Shown here: positions 52,505 to 61,377 of the stretch, piece after piece | How positions within the stretch are numbered: position 1 is the stretch's first letter | Layout of the letters: each line of letters starts with the position of its first letter | Assembly (NCBI RefSeq): GCF_011393025.1 | Contig: NZ_JAAOEO010000003.1 | Span: 1 to 64,000, forward strand | Length of the DNA: 64,000 nt | DNA from: Neobacillus terrae | Lineage (GTDB): Bacteria > Bacillota > Bacilli > Bacillales > Cytobacillaceae | Reading direction: 5' to 3' | Notes under the pieces: model-generated | The model's database searches: none | Seen by the model: only the letters and a program-made list of their open reading frames with translations | What the model was told of the DNA's origin: nothing | Position numbers and translations under genes: made by a program

Positions 52505-53095
52505 TTAAATAGTTTGTTCATAATTGGGTCCGACATACTTTAAATTTACAAAGTCGGTTTTTATTGATGGATAATCCTTTAGAGACGTTTCAACCTTTCC
52601 AGGATAGTAATTGAGTATAGGTTTATTATTCTGGACGTTTATGACTGGTCTATTTACTTTCCATTGAATATCCAGTTTTCCAGGATCATAATTAATTTGA
52701 ACACTTCCTATAGAGGGAATCCACCCAAGTCTAAATTCATGTTCGGGAAGAAAAGAATGTTTTTTAGCTTGGTCTGCAATAGGTTTCCCCCCATTTTCAA
52801 TCCTCATAAGTTCATCGCCCTCTTGTGCACGTCGTGCGATTCCTTCAAGGAGATCTTGTTGTCCCTTCTGAGCAGCTTCGCTTATCCTTTGAGGTGTACT
52901 TTTTAAATCAACATCTGCCCTTGCCTTTGTTTGATCAATTGTCAGCCTTGAAGGAGTTCGATTAATTTCCATGTCAGCTTGTGGCTGCTGGATATTTAAA
53001 TCTGCTGGCGGCTGTTCAATCTCCACTTTAGCATTTTGAGTGGTAATCTGGATCGCAGCATTCGTTGACTCCAGTCTTATTTGTGGAAGCCTCAT
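52505..53095 (-). CDS. yviE: YviE-like protein (DUF6470)
   Basis: 196 residues with no signal or membrane segment. Opening LPQIRLESTNAAIQITTQNA is followed by repeated short I-x-I/P-x-A/D-L units (EQPPADLNIQQPQADMEINR) and a conserved C-terminal half (GWIPSIGSVQINYDPGKLDI). Size and position between flgL and fliW match B. subtilis yviE. Function is unknown but linked to flagellar regulation or assembly by synteny. GGAGGTGG lies directly before the start. Confidence 0.88.
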   Translation of the reverse strand: MRLPQIRLESTNAAIQITTQNAKVEIEQPPADLNIQQPQADMEINRTPSRLTIDQTKARADVDLKSTPQRISEAAQKGQQDLLEGIARRAQEGDELMRIENGGKPIADQAKKHSFLPEHEFRLGWIPSIGSVQINYDPGKLDIQWKVNRPVINVQNNKPILNYYPGKVETSLKDYPSIKTDFVNLKYVGPNYEQTI

Positions 53096-53140
53096 CTTTC
53101 CACCTCCTAGTAAAAAAAGCTATTCTTATTCGAATAGCTT

Positions 53141-54031
53141 CTATCTTAAAAAGTCCATTAATGTTGGCTGAATAATCCTCGAACCTACACTTAAAGCTGC
53201 ACGGTGCACACTTTCCTGAGTTGTCATATCCATGATGACTTTCTCAATATCGGCATCTTCATTATCAGAAAGTACCTTGTTAGCCAGAACATCTTGCTGG
53301 TCTATACGGTTTTCAACTAAATCGAGGCGGTTTGTTCGAGCACCCAATTCAGAGCGCTCTGTAGACAAGTTGGTAATCACTTTATCCAGCTTTGCTGTAA
53401 ATCCCTCTAAGTCAACAGAATTATCATTTTGAAGTGCCGCCTGAATGCCTCCTACAACATCAAATAGTTCCTGATTGAAAGTATTTGCTGGATTCACATT
53501 TGCTTTTAAGGAAACTCCCTTAGAAACTTCTACATTGTAACTATTAATTGCTGGATCGGTTAAATTTGCTACAACCTGGGGTGGATCCTCTTGAGCAACA
53601 GGCGGATTTGTTACATCTGTTCCATGAAAGATATACCTTCCGGCCACTTGAGTATTTGCTGTTTTTACTAAATCCTGATTTAATTGACCGACTTCCACTG
53701 CGATTGCCTGTCGGTCGGAGGGGCTAAGTGTATTATTTTGTCCCTGCACCAGTAGCTCTCTTACACGCTGCAATGTACTATTTGCCTGGGATAATCCTGC
53801 TTCAGAATTATCCATCCATAAATGAAGTTCTGATAAGTTCCTTTTATATTGCTCTATCCCTGTCAAATCAGAACGGTAGAACATACCTTTCATAGCTACA
53901 ACAGGATCATCGGAGGGCTTTGTTATCTTTTTACCAGTAGAAAGCTGGTCTTGGTATTTACCCATTTTCAAGTAGCTATTACTAAGGTTGCGAAGCGAGT
54001 TGGAGGCGAGCATTGATTGTGTAATACGCAT
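53141..54031 (-). CDS. flgL: Flagellar hook-filament junction protein FlgL (HAP3)
   Basis: 296 residues with flagellin-like ends: MRITQSMLASNSLRNLSNSY, QLSTGKKITKPSDDPV at the N-terminus and the C-terminal helix SVHRAALSVGSRIIQPTLMD. The central part (GRYIFHGTDV) is the typical FlgL turn. FlgL with FlgK joins hook and filament. It follows flgK by 10 bases. Confidence 0.93.
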   Translation of the reverse strand: MRITQSMLASNSLRNLSNSYLKMGKYQDQLSTGKKITKPSDDPVVAMKGMFYRSDLTGIEQYKRNLSELHLWMDNSEAGLSQANSTLQRVRELLVQGQNNTLSPSDRQAIAVEVGQLNQDLVKTANTQVAGRYIFHGTDVTNPPVAQEDPPQVVANLTDPAINSYNVEVSKGVSLKANVNPANTFNQELFDVVGGIQAALQNDNSVDLEGFTAKLDKVITNLSTERSELGARTNRLDLVENRIDQQDVLANKVLSDNEDADIEKVIMDMTTQESVHRAALSVGSRIIQPTLMDFLR

Positions 54032-54041
54032 TTCATTTCAC

Positions 54042-55583
54042 CTATCTTCCACCGGTTCCCATACCGTTAATAATTTTATCAAGCATTTCATCCTGAATCG
54101 TAATCATTCTTGCCGAAGCATTATAAGCGTGCTGGAACTGGACCATATTTGTCATTTCCTCGTCCAATGAAACTGAGCTAACTGATTGACGCTTTTGATC
54201 CACAGACTGTTGGAGTGACGATGTATTTGCAGCAAGTCGCGTTGCTTCTTGTGAAATTACCGCCATTCCACCAATTACATTTTGATAATAATTTCTAAAG
54301 TCAGACATTTGATTAGGACTGTATTCCAGCTTCTGATTTATGACATTCGCCAAAGCAGTAATATTAGTAGAATCACCTAAAGTTGCTTTGGTTGGATCCG
54401 TTCCGCCTGCGGTCGCAATATTATCAAGGCTTGCATTAATTTGATCTGATAGACCAATTCTTGCTGCATAACCTTTTTGAACATCAGTAGGTGTTGCACC
54501 AGAGAAAAATGGAATTTCTTCTGTTTTACCAGATGCAATTTCATTTGGGCTTAATCCTTTGGAGTGAACATCGTTGAATTCCATTGCGAAAGTAAACGCC
54601 AAATTATCCAGATCATTAAGCATTTTTGAATAGACACCTGTTTCTGATCCATTACTCTCGTATCCATAAGATTCAATTAAAGCACTCAATTTTCCAGATG
54701 AGTTCAAGTTTGAAAAATCAATATTTGTTGAGCCAATAGAAATAGTTTTTACAGATCCATCAACTCCGTTGTAATTCACATTCAGCTGATTGGAACTTGA
54801 ACCACCTAAGAGAATACCAAGCTCTGAACCACTATCATTTATAAGTTTGACAGTTGCTGTTCCTTCTGCTTTTGGATCCGCATTACCTTTGGAGGGTTCA
54901 TATTCAACTTTAATATTTACTAGAGACGATAACTGATCAATCAACCTATCCCTTTCATCGTAAAGATCATTAGGCAATAAACCATGAGGCTCGACACTAC
55001 CAATTTGTTTATTAACCTGGTCCAATTGGTATGTAATAGAATTTATTTCTTTTACAGTAACATCAATCTGGTCATTTTGATCCTGTTTTACAGTAGAAAG
55101 AGAACTATATAAATAATTAAAGGTTTCTGAAACTGCTTCTCCACGCTGACGAACTACAGACCGAGCGCCTGAGTTTGTTGGATCAACAGCCAAATCTTGC
55201 AGCGACTGCCAGAATTGGTCCATTACCGTTGATAAACCTGAATCGGACGGTTCATTCATAATGCTTTCCATCTTGTCCATGGAATCTGCACGAGTTTGCC
55301 AATAGCCCAGTTTATTATTTTCGTTGCGATATTGGACATCAAGGAAACTCTCACGAATCCTCTGAACAGAATCAGCTTTTACCCCTGTACCCATTTGGCC
55401 GGGCAACTGAGGCATATTCATTCCAGCTCCAGGATATGGTTCTGTCTGAGAAAAATTCACACGCTGCCTTGAGTAGCCTGGTGTACTGGCATTAGCAACG
55501 TTTTGACCTGTTGTATATAAAGCGCTCTGCTGGGTAAACATACCCCGCCGCGCTGTTTCTAATCCCATAAAGGTTGAACGCAT
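54042..55583 (-). CDS. flgK: Flagellar hook-associated protein FlgK (HAP1)
   Basis: 513 residues with the rod/hook-family N-terminus MRSTFMGLETARRGMFTQQS, TTGQNVANASTPGYSRQRV, the central KLGYWQTRADSMDKMESIMN, and the terminal SVDQKRQSVSSVSLDEEMTN, MVQFQHAYNASARMITIQDE. All D0/D1 motifs are intact. It forms the junction between hook and filament; FlgN is its export chaperone and is encoded just upstream. Confidence 0.95.
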   Translation of the reverse strand: MRSTFMGLETARRGMFTQQSALYTTGQNVANASTPGYSRQRVNFSQTEPYPGAGMNMPQLPGQMGTGVKADSVQRIRESFLDVQYRNENNKLGYWQTRADSMDKMESIMNEPSDSGLSTVMDQFWQSLQDLAVDPTNSGARSVVRQRGEAVSETFNYLYSSLSTVKQDQNDQIDVTVKEINSITYQLDQVNKQIGSVEPHGLLPNDLYDERDRLIDQLSSLVNIKVEYEPSKGNADPKAEGTATVKLINDSGSELGILLGGSSSNQLNVNYNGVDGSVKTISIGSTNIDFSNLNSSGKLSALIESYGYESNGSETGVYSKMLNDLDNLAFTFAMEFNDVHSKGLSPNEIASGKTEEIPFFSGATPTDVQKGYAARIGLSDQINASLDNIATAGGTDPTKATLGDSTNITALANVINQKLEYSPNQMSDFRNYYQNVIGGMAVISQEATRLAANTSSLQQSVDQKRQSVSSVSLDEEMTNMVQFQHAYNASARMITIQDEMLDKIINGMGTGGR

Positions 55584-55604
55584 AATCGTTCCTCCATTTT
55601 AATA

Positions 55605-56081
55605 TTATGCCCTGCTATTAAACATTCCTGAGCTCTGACTCTTTCGTTTTCCCGCCTCAGGACCATAATTGATCGTATCTGGCTGCGGAGCAATCAAGTT
55701 CAATGATAAATTTACGAATTGCAGTGATTGATAAATTAACTGCTGGTTCAAATCATTTTTTCCCTTGATTTGATGAACGGTTTCAAAAAGCTCAGAACGG
55801 ATTTGCTGAAGTTTTTCCTTTTCCGCACCCTCCAGAAAATTAAGGCAATCTGAAATAGAGGGCTTGTCCAGGATAGGAACAATACGGGAGGCGATGCTCT
55901 CCCGCTCGCCTTCTAATTTCTTAATTGCCGCTATATGGGCCTGTTCTTCCTTTAATAGCTGGGTAAGGGCATCCATATCTCCTTTTTTTACGATGTCAGT
56001 TTTCCGTTCTGCCAGGCTGCAAAGGCTTTGATGAAGCTTTAAAAGCTTCTCCATCACAGCTATCAATTTTTCAGAATCCAT
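55605..56081 (-). CDS. flgN: Flagellar export chaperone FlgN (YvyG)
   Basis: 158 residues, all alpha-helical (EKLIAVMEKLLKLHQSLCSL, KEEQAHIAAIKKLEGERESI, FETVHQIKGKNDLNQQLIYQ), the FlgN/YvyG family. It binds the C-termini of FlgK and FlgL before export. Gene order flgM-flgN-flgK-flgL is that of B. subtilis; GGGAGGGG precedes the start. Confidence 0.9.
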   Translation of the reverse strand: MDSEKLIAVMEKLLKLHQSLCSLAERKTDIVKKGDMDALTQLLKEEQAHIAAIKKLEGERESIASRIVPILDKPSISDCLNFLEGAEKEKLQQIRSELFETVHQIKGKNDLNQQLIYQSLQFVNLSLNLIAPQPDTINYGPEAGKRKSQSSGMFNSRA

Positions 56082-56099
56082 GTTATCCCCTCCCTGCTA

Positions 56100-56363
56100 T
56101 TATTTTTTGAAAAAATTCACCATGTTTTTGGCAGTTTCTTTAGCATCTACTTTATAGGTGCCGTTTTCCACCTGGATTTTTAGCTGATCGATTTTAGCCT
56201 GGCGCTCTTTGCCCAACTGGGAAACCCCTTGAAGCTCCTTTGCTGCAGAGGATATTTCCACTTTATCAGCAGTCTTTCCAGGAGATTTACTGATATTGTC
56301 GATCTTGTTCATTTGGCGCTTGTAGGGATTAACTCCTTGAGTTCCAAAATTATTTATCTTCAT
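56100..56363 (-). CDS. flgM: Anti-sigma-D factor FlgM
   Basis: 87 residues: MKINNFGTQGVNPYKRQMNK, the linker SKSPGKTADKVEISSAAKEL and the C-terminal SigD-binding helices ERQAKIDQLKIQVENGTYKV, DAKETAKNMVNFFKK. FlgM holds SigD inactive until the hook-basal body is finished. B. subtilis FlgM is 88 residues. The start at MKINN follows GAGAGGTT; 20 codons of in-frame upstream sequence carry the SigD-like promoter region instead. Confidence 0.93.
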   Translation of the reverse strand: MKINNFGTQGVNPYKRQMNKIDNISKSPGKTADKVEISSAAKELQGVSQLGKERQAKIDQLKIQVENGTYKVDAKETAKNMVNFFKK

Positions 56364-56407
56364 GGTTATAACCTCTCTTCCATCCCGGACATTTTCCCCT
56401 ATAACTA

Positions 56408-56434
56408 TTATCGGATAAATCACTGTACTTTTTA
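56408..56434 (-). promoter_or_regulatory. SigD-like promoter before flgM
   Basis: TAAA (56431-56434), 15 bases, and TCCGATAA (56408-56415) on the minus strand differ from the SigD consensus TAAA-N15-GCCGATAT at two positions. An autoregulated SigD promoter in front of flgM is known in B. subtilis. Confidence 0.7.
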
Positions 56435-56464
56435 AATATTTTATATGATTAAGTAAAAATTGCC

Positions 56465-56495
56465 TAGAAAAATACGCTGCATTGTTTTATGCAGC
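56465..56495 (-). terminator. Terminator of yvyF
   Basis: GCTGCAT and ATGCAGC arms (56476-56495) around AAAACA are followed by GTATTTTTC on the minus strand. It lies immediately after the yvyF stop, between yvyF and the SigD-driven flgM. Confidence 0.7.
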
Positions 56496-56909
56496 TTACT
56501 TTCCTCTCGAAGTATAATACGTCGCTTTCTCACGATTAGACAGCTCTCGTTTTCGTTCTTCCTCATATGCATGGCTTTTAAGGTCATCTCTTAATTCATC
56601 CTGGCATTTATCACAAAGCTTACCGGTTCGAATGATATGACCACACTTGTCACATGGATAACCCAGATTTGGAAATTGCACAGTTTGCAGGCGCCCTTTT
56701 TTAACAAACTTATAGATTAATTCTTCCTCAACACCTGTTTGAGTGCAAACCTGCTCAATTGTGGCTGCACGGTTTTCACGACGGCGCATAAACTTAAAGA
56801 CTGTCTCAAAGTTAGTCTCTTCCTGTTTCCAGCACTTCTGACAAACATCCCTGAACTGACTTTTCACAAAAATTTCATTGCATTTAGGACAGTTTGATAA
56901 ATTCTCCAT
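56496..56909 (-). CDS. yvyF: Flagellar operon protein YvyF
   Basis: 137 residues with two zinc-ribbon-like cysteine pairs at each end (CPKC...CQKC near 8-31 and CDKC...CDKC near 84-100), a helix-turn-helix-like centre (AATIEQVCTQTGVEEELIYK) and a basic tail. The match to B. subtilis YvyF (TIGR03826-type flagellar operon protein) rests on length, cysteine pattern and position between comF and flgM. Proposed role: regulator of flgM or late flagellar expression. Confidence 0.88.
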   Translation of the reverse strand: MENLSNCPKCNEIFVKSQFRDVCQKCWKQEETNFETVFKFMRRRENRAATIEQVCTQTGVEEELIYKFVKKGRLQTVQFPNLGYPCDKCGHIIRTGKLCDKCQDELRDDLKSHAYEEERKRELSNREKATYYTSRGK

Positions 56910-56933
56910 CCCATTTCCCCCTGTTTCTTTAGT

Positions 56934-57635
56934 TCAGCCTCTTGCTAATGTAAATGACTCAACACTCTTTGCTCCTGCTTCTTTTAAAAGTTTAGCAGCA
57001 TGCCTAAGTGTTGACCCTGTAGTATATATATCGTCAATAAGGACAACTTTTTTACCGTAAATTTTAGTGTCCTCCGTTATTTGAAATACCTGGGGAAGAT
57101 GAATTCTCTCGTTTCGTGTCTTTTTTGACTGCTTTTCTGTGTGGACTCGAGTAAGGATACCTAATGTGGCAGGGATGCCCGCACCGGAGAGTAGCGCCTC
57201 TGACTGATTAAATCCCCGCTCAAAAAGCCTTTCTTCACTCAAAGGGATAGGAATGAAAACATCGCCAATAAGTTTTTCTTTTATTGGGTTGGCAAATGCT
57301 TTTGCAATGACATAATCGCCACGGTACTTAAAGCGGGCAATTACTTCTTTCAAAAAATCATTGTAGACATAGAGTGAGATATTTCTTTCAAGCACTCCTT
57401 GCCATTCAGGATCTTCTTCCCAGCGAACGCAATCAATGCATAGGTCCTCTCTTCTAAATTCATTCAGTATGCGACAGCATAACCTGCAGGTTTCTCCTAA
57501 AATCGGCTGTAGTTTCCCCTCGCAATCCGAACATAACAGTTTTTCTTTTTCAGGTGAGAACAGGGAAACCCAGCCCACAGGCAAGTTAATTATTTCATGA
57601 CACAGGAGGCAGCGGTCAGCTCGAAATAGGTTCAT
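56934..57635 (-). CDS. comFC: Competence protein ComFC (phosphoribosyltransferase-like)
   Basis: 233 residues. An N-terminal zinc cluster (CLLC at 9-12, CSDC, CRLCC, CIDC) is followed by a PRTase domain with IPIPLSEERLFERGFNQSE and the PRPP loop KVVLIDDIYTTGSTL. ComFC takes part in natural transformation after DNA uptake, interacting with ComFA. It overlaps the comFA stop by four bases. comFB, which separates comFA and comFC in B. subtilis, is missing. Confidence 0.93.
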   Translation of the reverse strand: MNLFRADRCLLCHEIINLPVGWVSLFSPEKEKLLCSDCEGKLQPILGETCRLCCRILNEFRREDLCIDCVRWEEDPEWQGVLERNISLYVYNDFLKEVIARFKYRGDYVIAKAFANPIKEKLIGDVFIPIPLSEERLFERGFNQSEALLSGAGIPATLGILTRVHTEKQSKKTRNERIHLPQVFQITEDTKIYGKKVVLIDDIYTTGSTLRHAAKLLKEAGAKSVESFTLARG

Positions 57636-58999
57636 GGATCGACCAGTCCCTTCTTTACAGCCTCTCGATTCATCGCGACTATCTGTTTCCTCGCCTTCAG
57701 CATCGCCTCTGTTTTTCCATAATGAAAAAAAGTAACATCCCCAGTTGGAAACTTCGGACTTCTCCCTGCCCTTCCGGCAATCTGAACAAGTGCACTTTCA
57801 GTAAAGGTATCTTCTTCGGCTCCAATGACGGCAACATCAATATTCGGAAACGTCACTCCTCGTTCAAGAATCGTTGTCGTAAGCAGAATTAGTATTAGGT
57901 TATCACGCATCTTTTGGACCTTCTCTTTGCGGTCAGGGTCTTCCGCATGTACAGACTCTACTTTGGAATCAATCTGGCGGAGAATAGGTAAGGCTTTTTC
58001 CATGATTTTGATGTTTGGAAAAAAGATTAAAGATTGTTTATTTACTCCAAGTCTCTGTTGAACCCATTTGCAAACCGGCGCTGGCATTTTGCCCTTAGTT
58101 AAAAGCTTTTTCCAATTACCACACCACTCGAATAGGGGAACTGGTAAAGGGTGGCGATGGAACCTAGCTGGTATGGTTACAAAGTCTCTTTTACCTGATC
58201 GGCACTCCCTTTGCCACTTCGTACTTGGTGTTGCGGTAAGATAAATAATTGCAGATTCCGGCTTTCTTGCTTGGACCGCCGCATACTTAAGTGATTCTTC
58301 CACTGTATAGGGAAAAGCATCTACTTCATCAAGAATAAGAGTGTCGAAGGCGTTATAAAAACGGAGAAGCTGGTGAGTAGTTGAAATGGTTAGCGGGGCG
58401 TAAACATGGCGGTCCTCACTGCCGCCATAGAGGGCAGCAATAGGAATATTGGGGAAAGCGGATTTCAAGCGGGGGACAAGCTCTAATACAACATCTGTTC
58501 TTGGAGTCGCAATACAAACACGTTTTTTCTTTGCAAGTGCAGCTTCTATCCCCGGAAAAAGAATTTCTGTCTTTCCTGCTCCGCACACTGCCCAAACAAG
58601 AAGTTCCTTGTTTTTCCGGATAGCTTCCGCCACTCTAATCGAGGCTGCACTCTGCCCCTTAGAAAGAGTTCCATTCCATTCAAGGATTTTGTCCGGCAGC
58701 TGTATTTCAGGCGGTGGGCCGCTCCACCCAACTAATTGAGTACATTCGCTAATCCTGCCCATCATAATACACTTCCGGCAGTAAACTTCAGTATTCCTGC
58801 AACGGGCGCATGGGAATTTGGCAAACCAAACCGGATCGGAATTACCGCACCGGTTACAAATTGGCTTTTTATTTTTGAAAGTAATACCTTCTTTATAGGT
58901 AACTTCCTCATAGTTGAGAAGATCAGATGGCGGAAACGAAAGCTCGTCAGGAAGAAGCTGCTTGCCGGAGAGGATTGATTGGAGTTCATTTTTCAACAT
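57632..58999 (-). CDS. comFA: DNA-uptake helicase/translocase ComFA
   Basis: 455 residues (463 in B. subtilis). N-terminal zinc finger with C48-x2-C51, C64-x2-C67, C74-x2-C77; DEAD-box motor with Walker A CGAGKTE (about 139-145), LILDEVD (221-227), TATPS, and C-terminal motifs TTTILERGVTF and QIAGRAGRS. It is the ATPase thought to pull single-stranded transforming DNA through ComEC. Intact sequence implies that competence genes are under selection. The start lies near GAAGTGTTTTT with only a modest ribosome binding site (GGAAGTG). Confidence 0.95.
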   Translation of the reverse strand: MLKNELQSILSGKQLLPDELSFPPSDLLNYEEVTYKEGITFKNKKPICNRCGNSDPVWFAKFPCARCRNTEVYCRKCIMMGRISECTQLVGWSGPPPEIQLPDKILEWNGTLSKGQSAASIRVAEAIRKNKELLVWAVCGAGKTEILFPGIEAALAKKKRVCIATPRTDVVLELVPRLKSAFPNIPIAALYGGSEDRHVYAPLTISTTHQLLRFYNAFDTLILDEVDAFPYTVEESLKYAAVQARKPESAIIYLTATPSTKWQRECRSGKRDFVTIPARFHRHPLPVPLFEWCGNWKKLLTKGKMPAPVCKWVQQRLGVNKQSLIFFPNIKIMEKALPILRQIDSKVESVHAEDPDRKEKVQKMRDNLILILLTTTILERGVTFPNIDVAVIGAEEDTFTESALVQIAGRAGRSPKFPTGDVTFFHYGKTEAMLKARKQIVAMNREAVKKGLVDP

Positions 59000-59065
59000 A
59001 AAAACACTTCCTTAATTCATATACTCTCCCTCTGGTGGAACCTGAGGAGGGCAAATTGATAGACT

Positions 59066-59967
59066 TCAGGAGTTTTGACTGATATCGCTTGACGGGAGAT
59101 GAAGAAATCGACGCATTTCAGAATTAGTTATTGCAAATCCAAACAGAACACAGTACTCGTTTAGAGTTTCAAGATGCGCATCATTTGAAAATGTTCCGCA
59201 TTGCGAACACTTCCATTTCCCGCGACAATAATCCATACCTATCTTAGAACAAGCCGGGCAGCGAACACCTGTTAATATATCTGATTTTTCAAGTTGATAG
59301 AGTTTTTAGATTTCACATCGCTCGCGGGTTCATGCTTTTTCAAAAGAAGGCGGCTTGCTTTTTGAATTGTTTTATTTTCGAGGATTTCTTTTTGATGGGA
59401 TTTCTCTATTTGTTCTATTTTGAGGTTTAGCGAGTGGGCATGGCATACTTTATGGAATATTGGAGATCCAAGTGGTTTTAGGATGGTGGAAGGGCGACTG
59501 ATGACAACACAGTATTCTATAAGCAGATCAGGAAGTCCGTTCTGCTTAATAAATAGTTTGAGCAGCCTTTGCTGTCTTTTTGCCTGTGAGAGTGGATCTT
59601 CAAAACCTTGTTCATTGCCATCAGAGCCAATCCTTATCATCTGCTCGCTCTTTTGATCAAAGTATAAAGTACCAGAAATATTCTTTATTTCGAGAATGAG
59701 AGCAAATTTCTTAGAGAGGAGTAATGTGTCAATTTGAAAATAAGTATCTTCATAGGGTAATCGCAAACCATAAAAAATTGTATTTTCTTTTTGGGGAAGA
59801 AATTTAAGATAATAGTCTACTGCAACCTCACCGTTATATCCTGCCGTTCTTTTAAAAAGCGCTTCTTCGATAATAGGCATTTTCGAATGATTTGGTGATA
59901 ACCGACCGTTCTTTAATATCTCCAACACGAGTAATTTGTGAGGTTTAGATCGCCTATTAGCATACAA
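59066..59967 (-). pseudogene. NERD-domain protein with frameshift before its zinc ribbon
   Basis: The first 231 codons encode a NERD nuclease-related domain (YNGEVAVDYYLKFLPQKENT, YFQIDTLLLSKKFALILEIK, SQAKRQQRLLKLFIKQNG), ending prematurely after ...KNSINLKNQIY. In the -1 frame the homologous tail continues: YQLEKSDILTGVRCPACSKI, then KWKCSQCGTFSNDAHLETLN and ITNSEMRRFLHLPSS, with the two CxxC pairs of the usual C-terminal zinc ribbon, stopping at 59066. Restoring one A in the five-A run (59303-59307) rejoins the frames. It is a mutation, phase-variable tract or sequencing error. A TTG start at 59967 follows GGAGG at a good distance. NERD proteins are presumed nucleases of unknown biological role. 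Confidence 0.8.
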
Positions 59968-60079
59968 AAGTTATTCCTCCTTTCTATTTTTTATATTTCT
60001 TGTTGAGCATTTAGATTTCCTGCTGATTTGGCGGTAAAATTATTAACTTTTTGAGTCTTAAAATACCAAGTTGATTTTA

Positions 60080-60192
60080 TTCCGCGGAATCTAGTTTGTA
60101 TTCCGCGGAGTTGAGAACTTAGTCCGCAGACTTTTACCCTAATTCCGCGAACCTAAAGGAGTATTCCGCCGAATTCGCTTTTTATTCCGCCA
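60080..60192 (-). repeat. Six-unit array of TTCsGCGGAATA, exact 21-bp period
   Basis: On the plus strand the motif TTCCGC (or one-base variants) begins at 60080, 60101, 60122, 60143, 60164 and 60185, every 21 bp without exception. Read on the minus strand each unit is TTsGCGGAwwA plus ten unrelated bases, the same motif as the array at 16141-16212. It fills the gap between the NERD gene and degV. A lone GGCGGTAAA in opposite orientation is at 60031. Confidence 0.75.
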
Positions 60193-60206
60193 AACCCCAA
60201 AAATGA

Positions 60207-60229
60207 CCCTTCCGGCCTTACCGGAAGGG
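60207..60229 (-). terminator. Terminator of degV
   Basis: CCCTTCCGG and CCGGAAGGG pair around CCTTA, followed on the minus strand by TCATTTTTGG, ten bases after the degV stop codon. Confidence 0.8.
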
Positions 60230-60238
60230 CATTTCACA

Positions 60239-61078
60239 TTATTTTTTTACCCAGCCCATTCCCATGGCACCTTCGCCAAGGTGTGTACCGATAACTGCGC
60301 CAAAGTAACCAATTAAGAATTCGACATTTGGATACTCTGCCTGAAGTTCCTCCCGCCATTCAATTGCTTCCTGTTCACGATTGGCGTGTATGATAACTGC
60401 CTTGTACTCTTCCCCGCTCGCAGCATCTTCTCCAAGTAAATCTGCGATTCTTTTCATCGCTTTTTTACGTGTCCTGATTTTTTCAAAGGGAACAATTTTC
60501 TTATCTACAAAATGAAGAAGAGGTTTTACCTGCAACAGACTTCCGACAAAAGCCTGAGCACTCGACAGCCGTCCGCCCCTCTGCAAATTACTCAAGTCAT
60601 CTACCATAAAATAAGCTCTGACTGATTGCTTCATTTCATCCAAACGGCGAATGATGCCCTCTGGTTCAACCCCTGCCTCAGATAATTCAGCAGCCTCCAA
60701 CGCATAAAACCCCTGAACCATGCAGCTGATATCGGAATCGTAAGGATAGACCTTCACATTCTCCACCATGCCCGCAGCTGTAACAGCTCCCTGGTAGGTT
60801 CCGCTGATGCCGCTGGACAAATGAATGCTGATCACAGCATCATACTCCTCTCCCAGGCGTTCGAACAACTCGGCAAATTGACCTACAGGCGGCTGCGAAG
60901 TAGTAGGAAGCGGCCGATTTCTTACCTCCTCAAAAAATTCTATGGAACTTATATTTTCTTCTTCCTGATAAACTTCGTTTCCAAAAATCACATTCAAAGG
61001 GATCATATGTATGTTCCATTTATCGCGCAATTCTTTCGGAATGTATGCTGTACTATCCGTTACGATTGCCGTTTTCAT
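60239..61078 (-). CDS. DegV family fatty-acid-binding protein (YviA)
   Basis: 279 residues beginning MKTAIVTDSTAYIPKELRDK, the DegV signature. IPLNVIFGNEVYQE, PTTSQPPVGQFAELFE, ISIHLSSGISGTYQGAV and DDLSNLQRGGRLS are all present. DegV/FakB proteins bind a fatty acid and present it to the FakA kinase; the TSQP and SSGISGT loops form the lipid site. Start chosen at 61078 (AAGGAAGG upstream); 37 in-frame upstream codons are non-conserved. The gene sits between comFA and degU as yviA does in B. subtilis. Confidence 0.92.
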   Translation of the reverse strand: MKTAIVTDSTAYIPKELRDKWNIHMIPLNVIFGNEVYQEEENISSIEFFEEVRNRPLPTTSQPPVGQFAELFERLGEEYDAVISIHLSSGISGTYQGAVTAAGMVENVKVYPYDSDISCMVQGFYALEAAELSEAGVEPEGIIRRLDEMKQSVRAYFMVDDLSNLQRGGRLSSAQAFVGSLLQVKPLLHFVDKKIVPFEKIRTRKKAMKRIADLLGEDAASGEEYKAVIIHANREQEAIEWREELQAEYPNVEFLIGYFGAVIGTHLGEGAMGMGWVKK

Positions 61079-61180
61079 AAAAGTGATACCTTCCTTGTCC
61101 TTTTTATCTACTATATGTAGTGATTTTATTCTATATGAAAAGGAATAAATTTGCATTAGTTTATACGAAACATAAGAAAA

Positions 61181-61201
61181 ACCGGGCAAAAAACGCCCGG
61201 T
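61181..61201. terminator. Terminator of the small zinc-motif gene
   Basis: ACCGGGC and GCCCGGT arms around AAAAAAC with T-runs on both sides (CCTTTTTT on plus; TTTTTCTTATG on minus). It ends transcripts coming from degU or the small gene before degV. Confidence 0.8.
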
Positions 61202-61211
61202 CCTTTTTTGG

Positions 61212-61352
61212 CTAGAGAATATCCGATATTTTGTACTCTATGCCATGTACTCCTTTGTAATACTCTGGGTACATTTCCCCTCCGCATTTTTCACATGAAA
61301 ACATAGGAGGAGTAGATGAATCTCCATCATCCATAAAATCAAAATCTCTCAC
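61212..61352 (-). CDS. Small CxxC protein, possibly 5'-truncated by the adjacent IS
   Basis: A 46-codon frame reading VRDFDFMDDGDSSTPPMFSC, then EKCGGEMYPEYYKGVHGIEY and KISDIL. One CEKC pair could bind zinc as half of a dimeric ribbon. Acidic N-terminus and Tyr-rich end make it look like a real, conserved small protein of Bacillaceae, but I cannot name it. An in-frame stop lies three codons before the GTG, and no ribosome binding site is near, so the natural 5' end was probably removed by the IS91-type element that begins a few bases away. ATG at 61334 would give 40 residues. Confidence 0.5.
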   Translation of the reverse strand: MRDFDFMDDGDSSTPPMFSCEKCGGEMYPEYYKGVHGIEYKISDIL

Positions 61353-61377
61353 TACACTTTAAGGGATCTCTTCCTTT

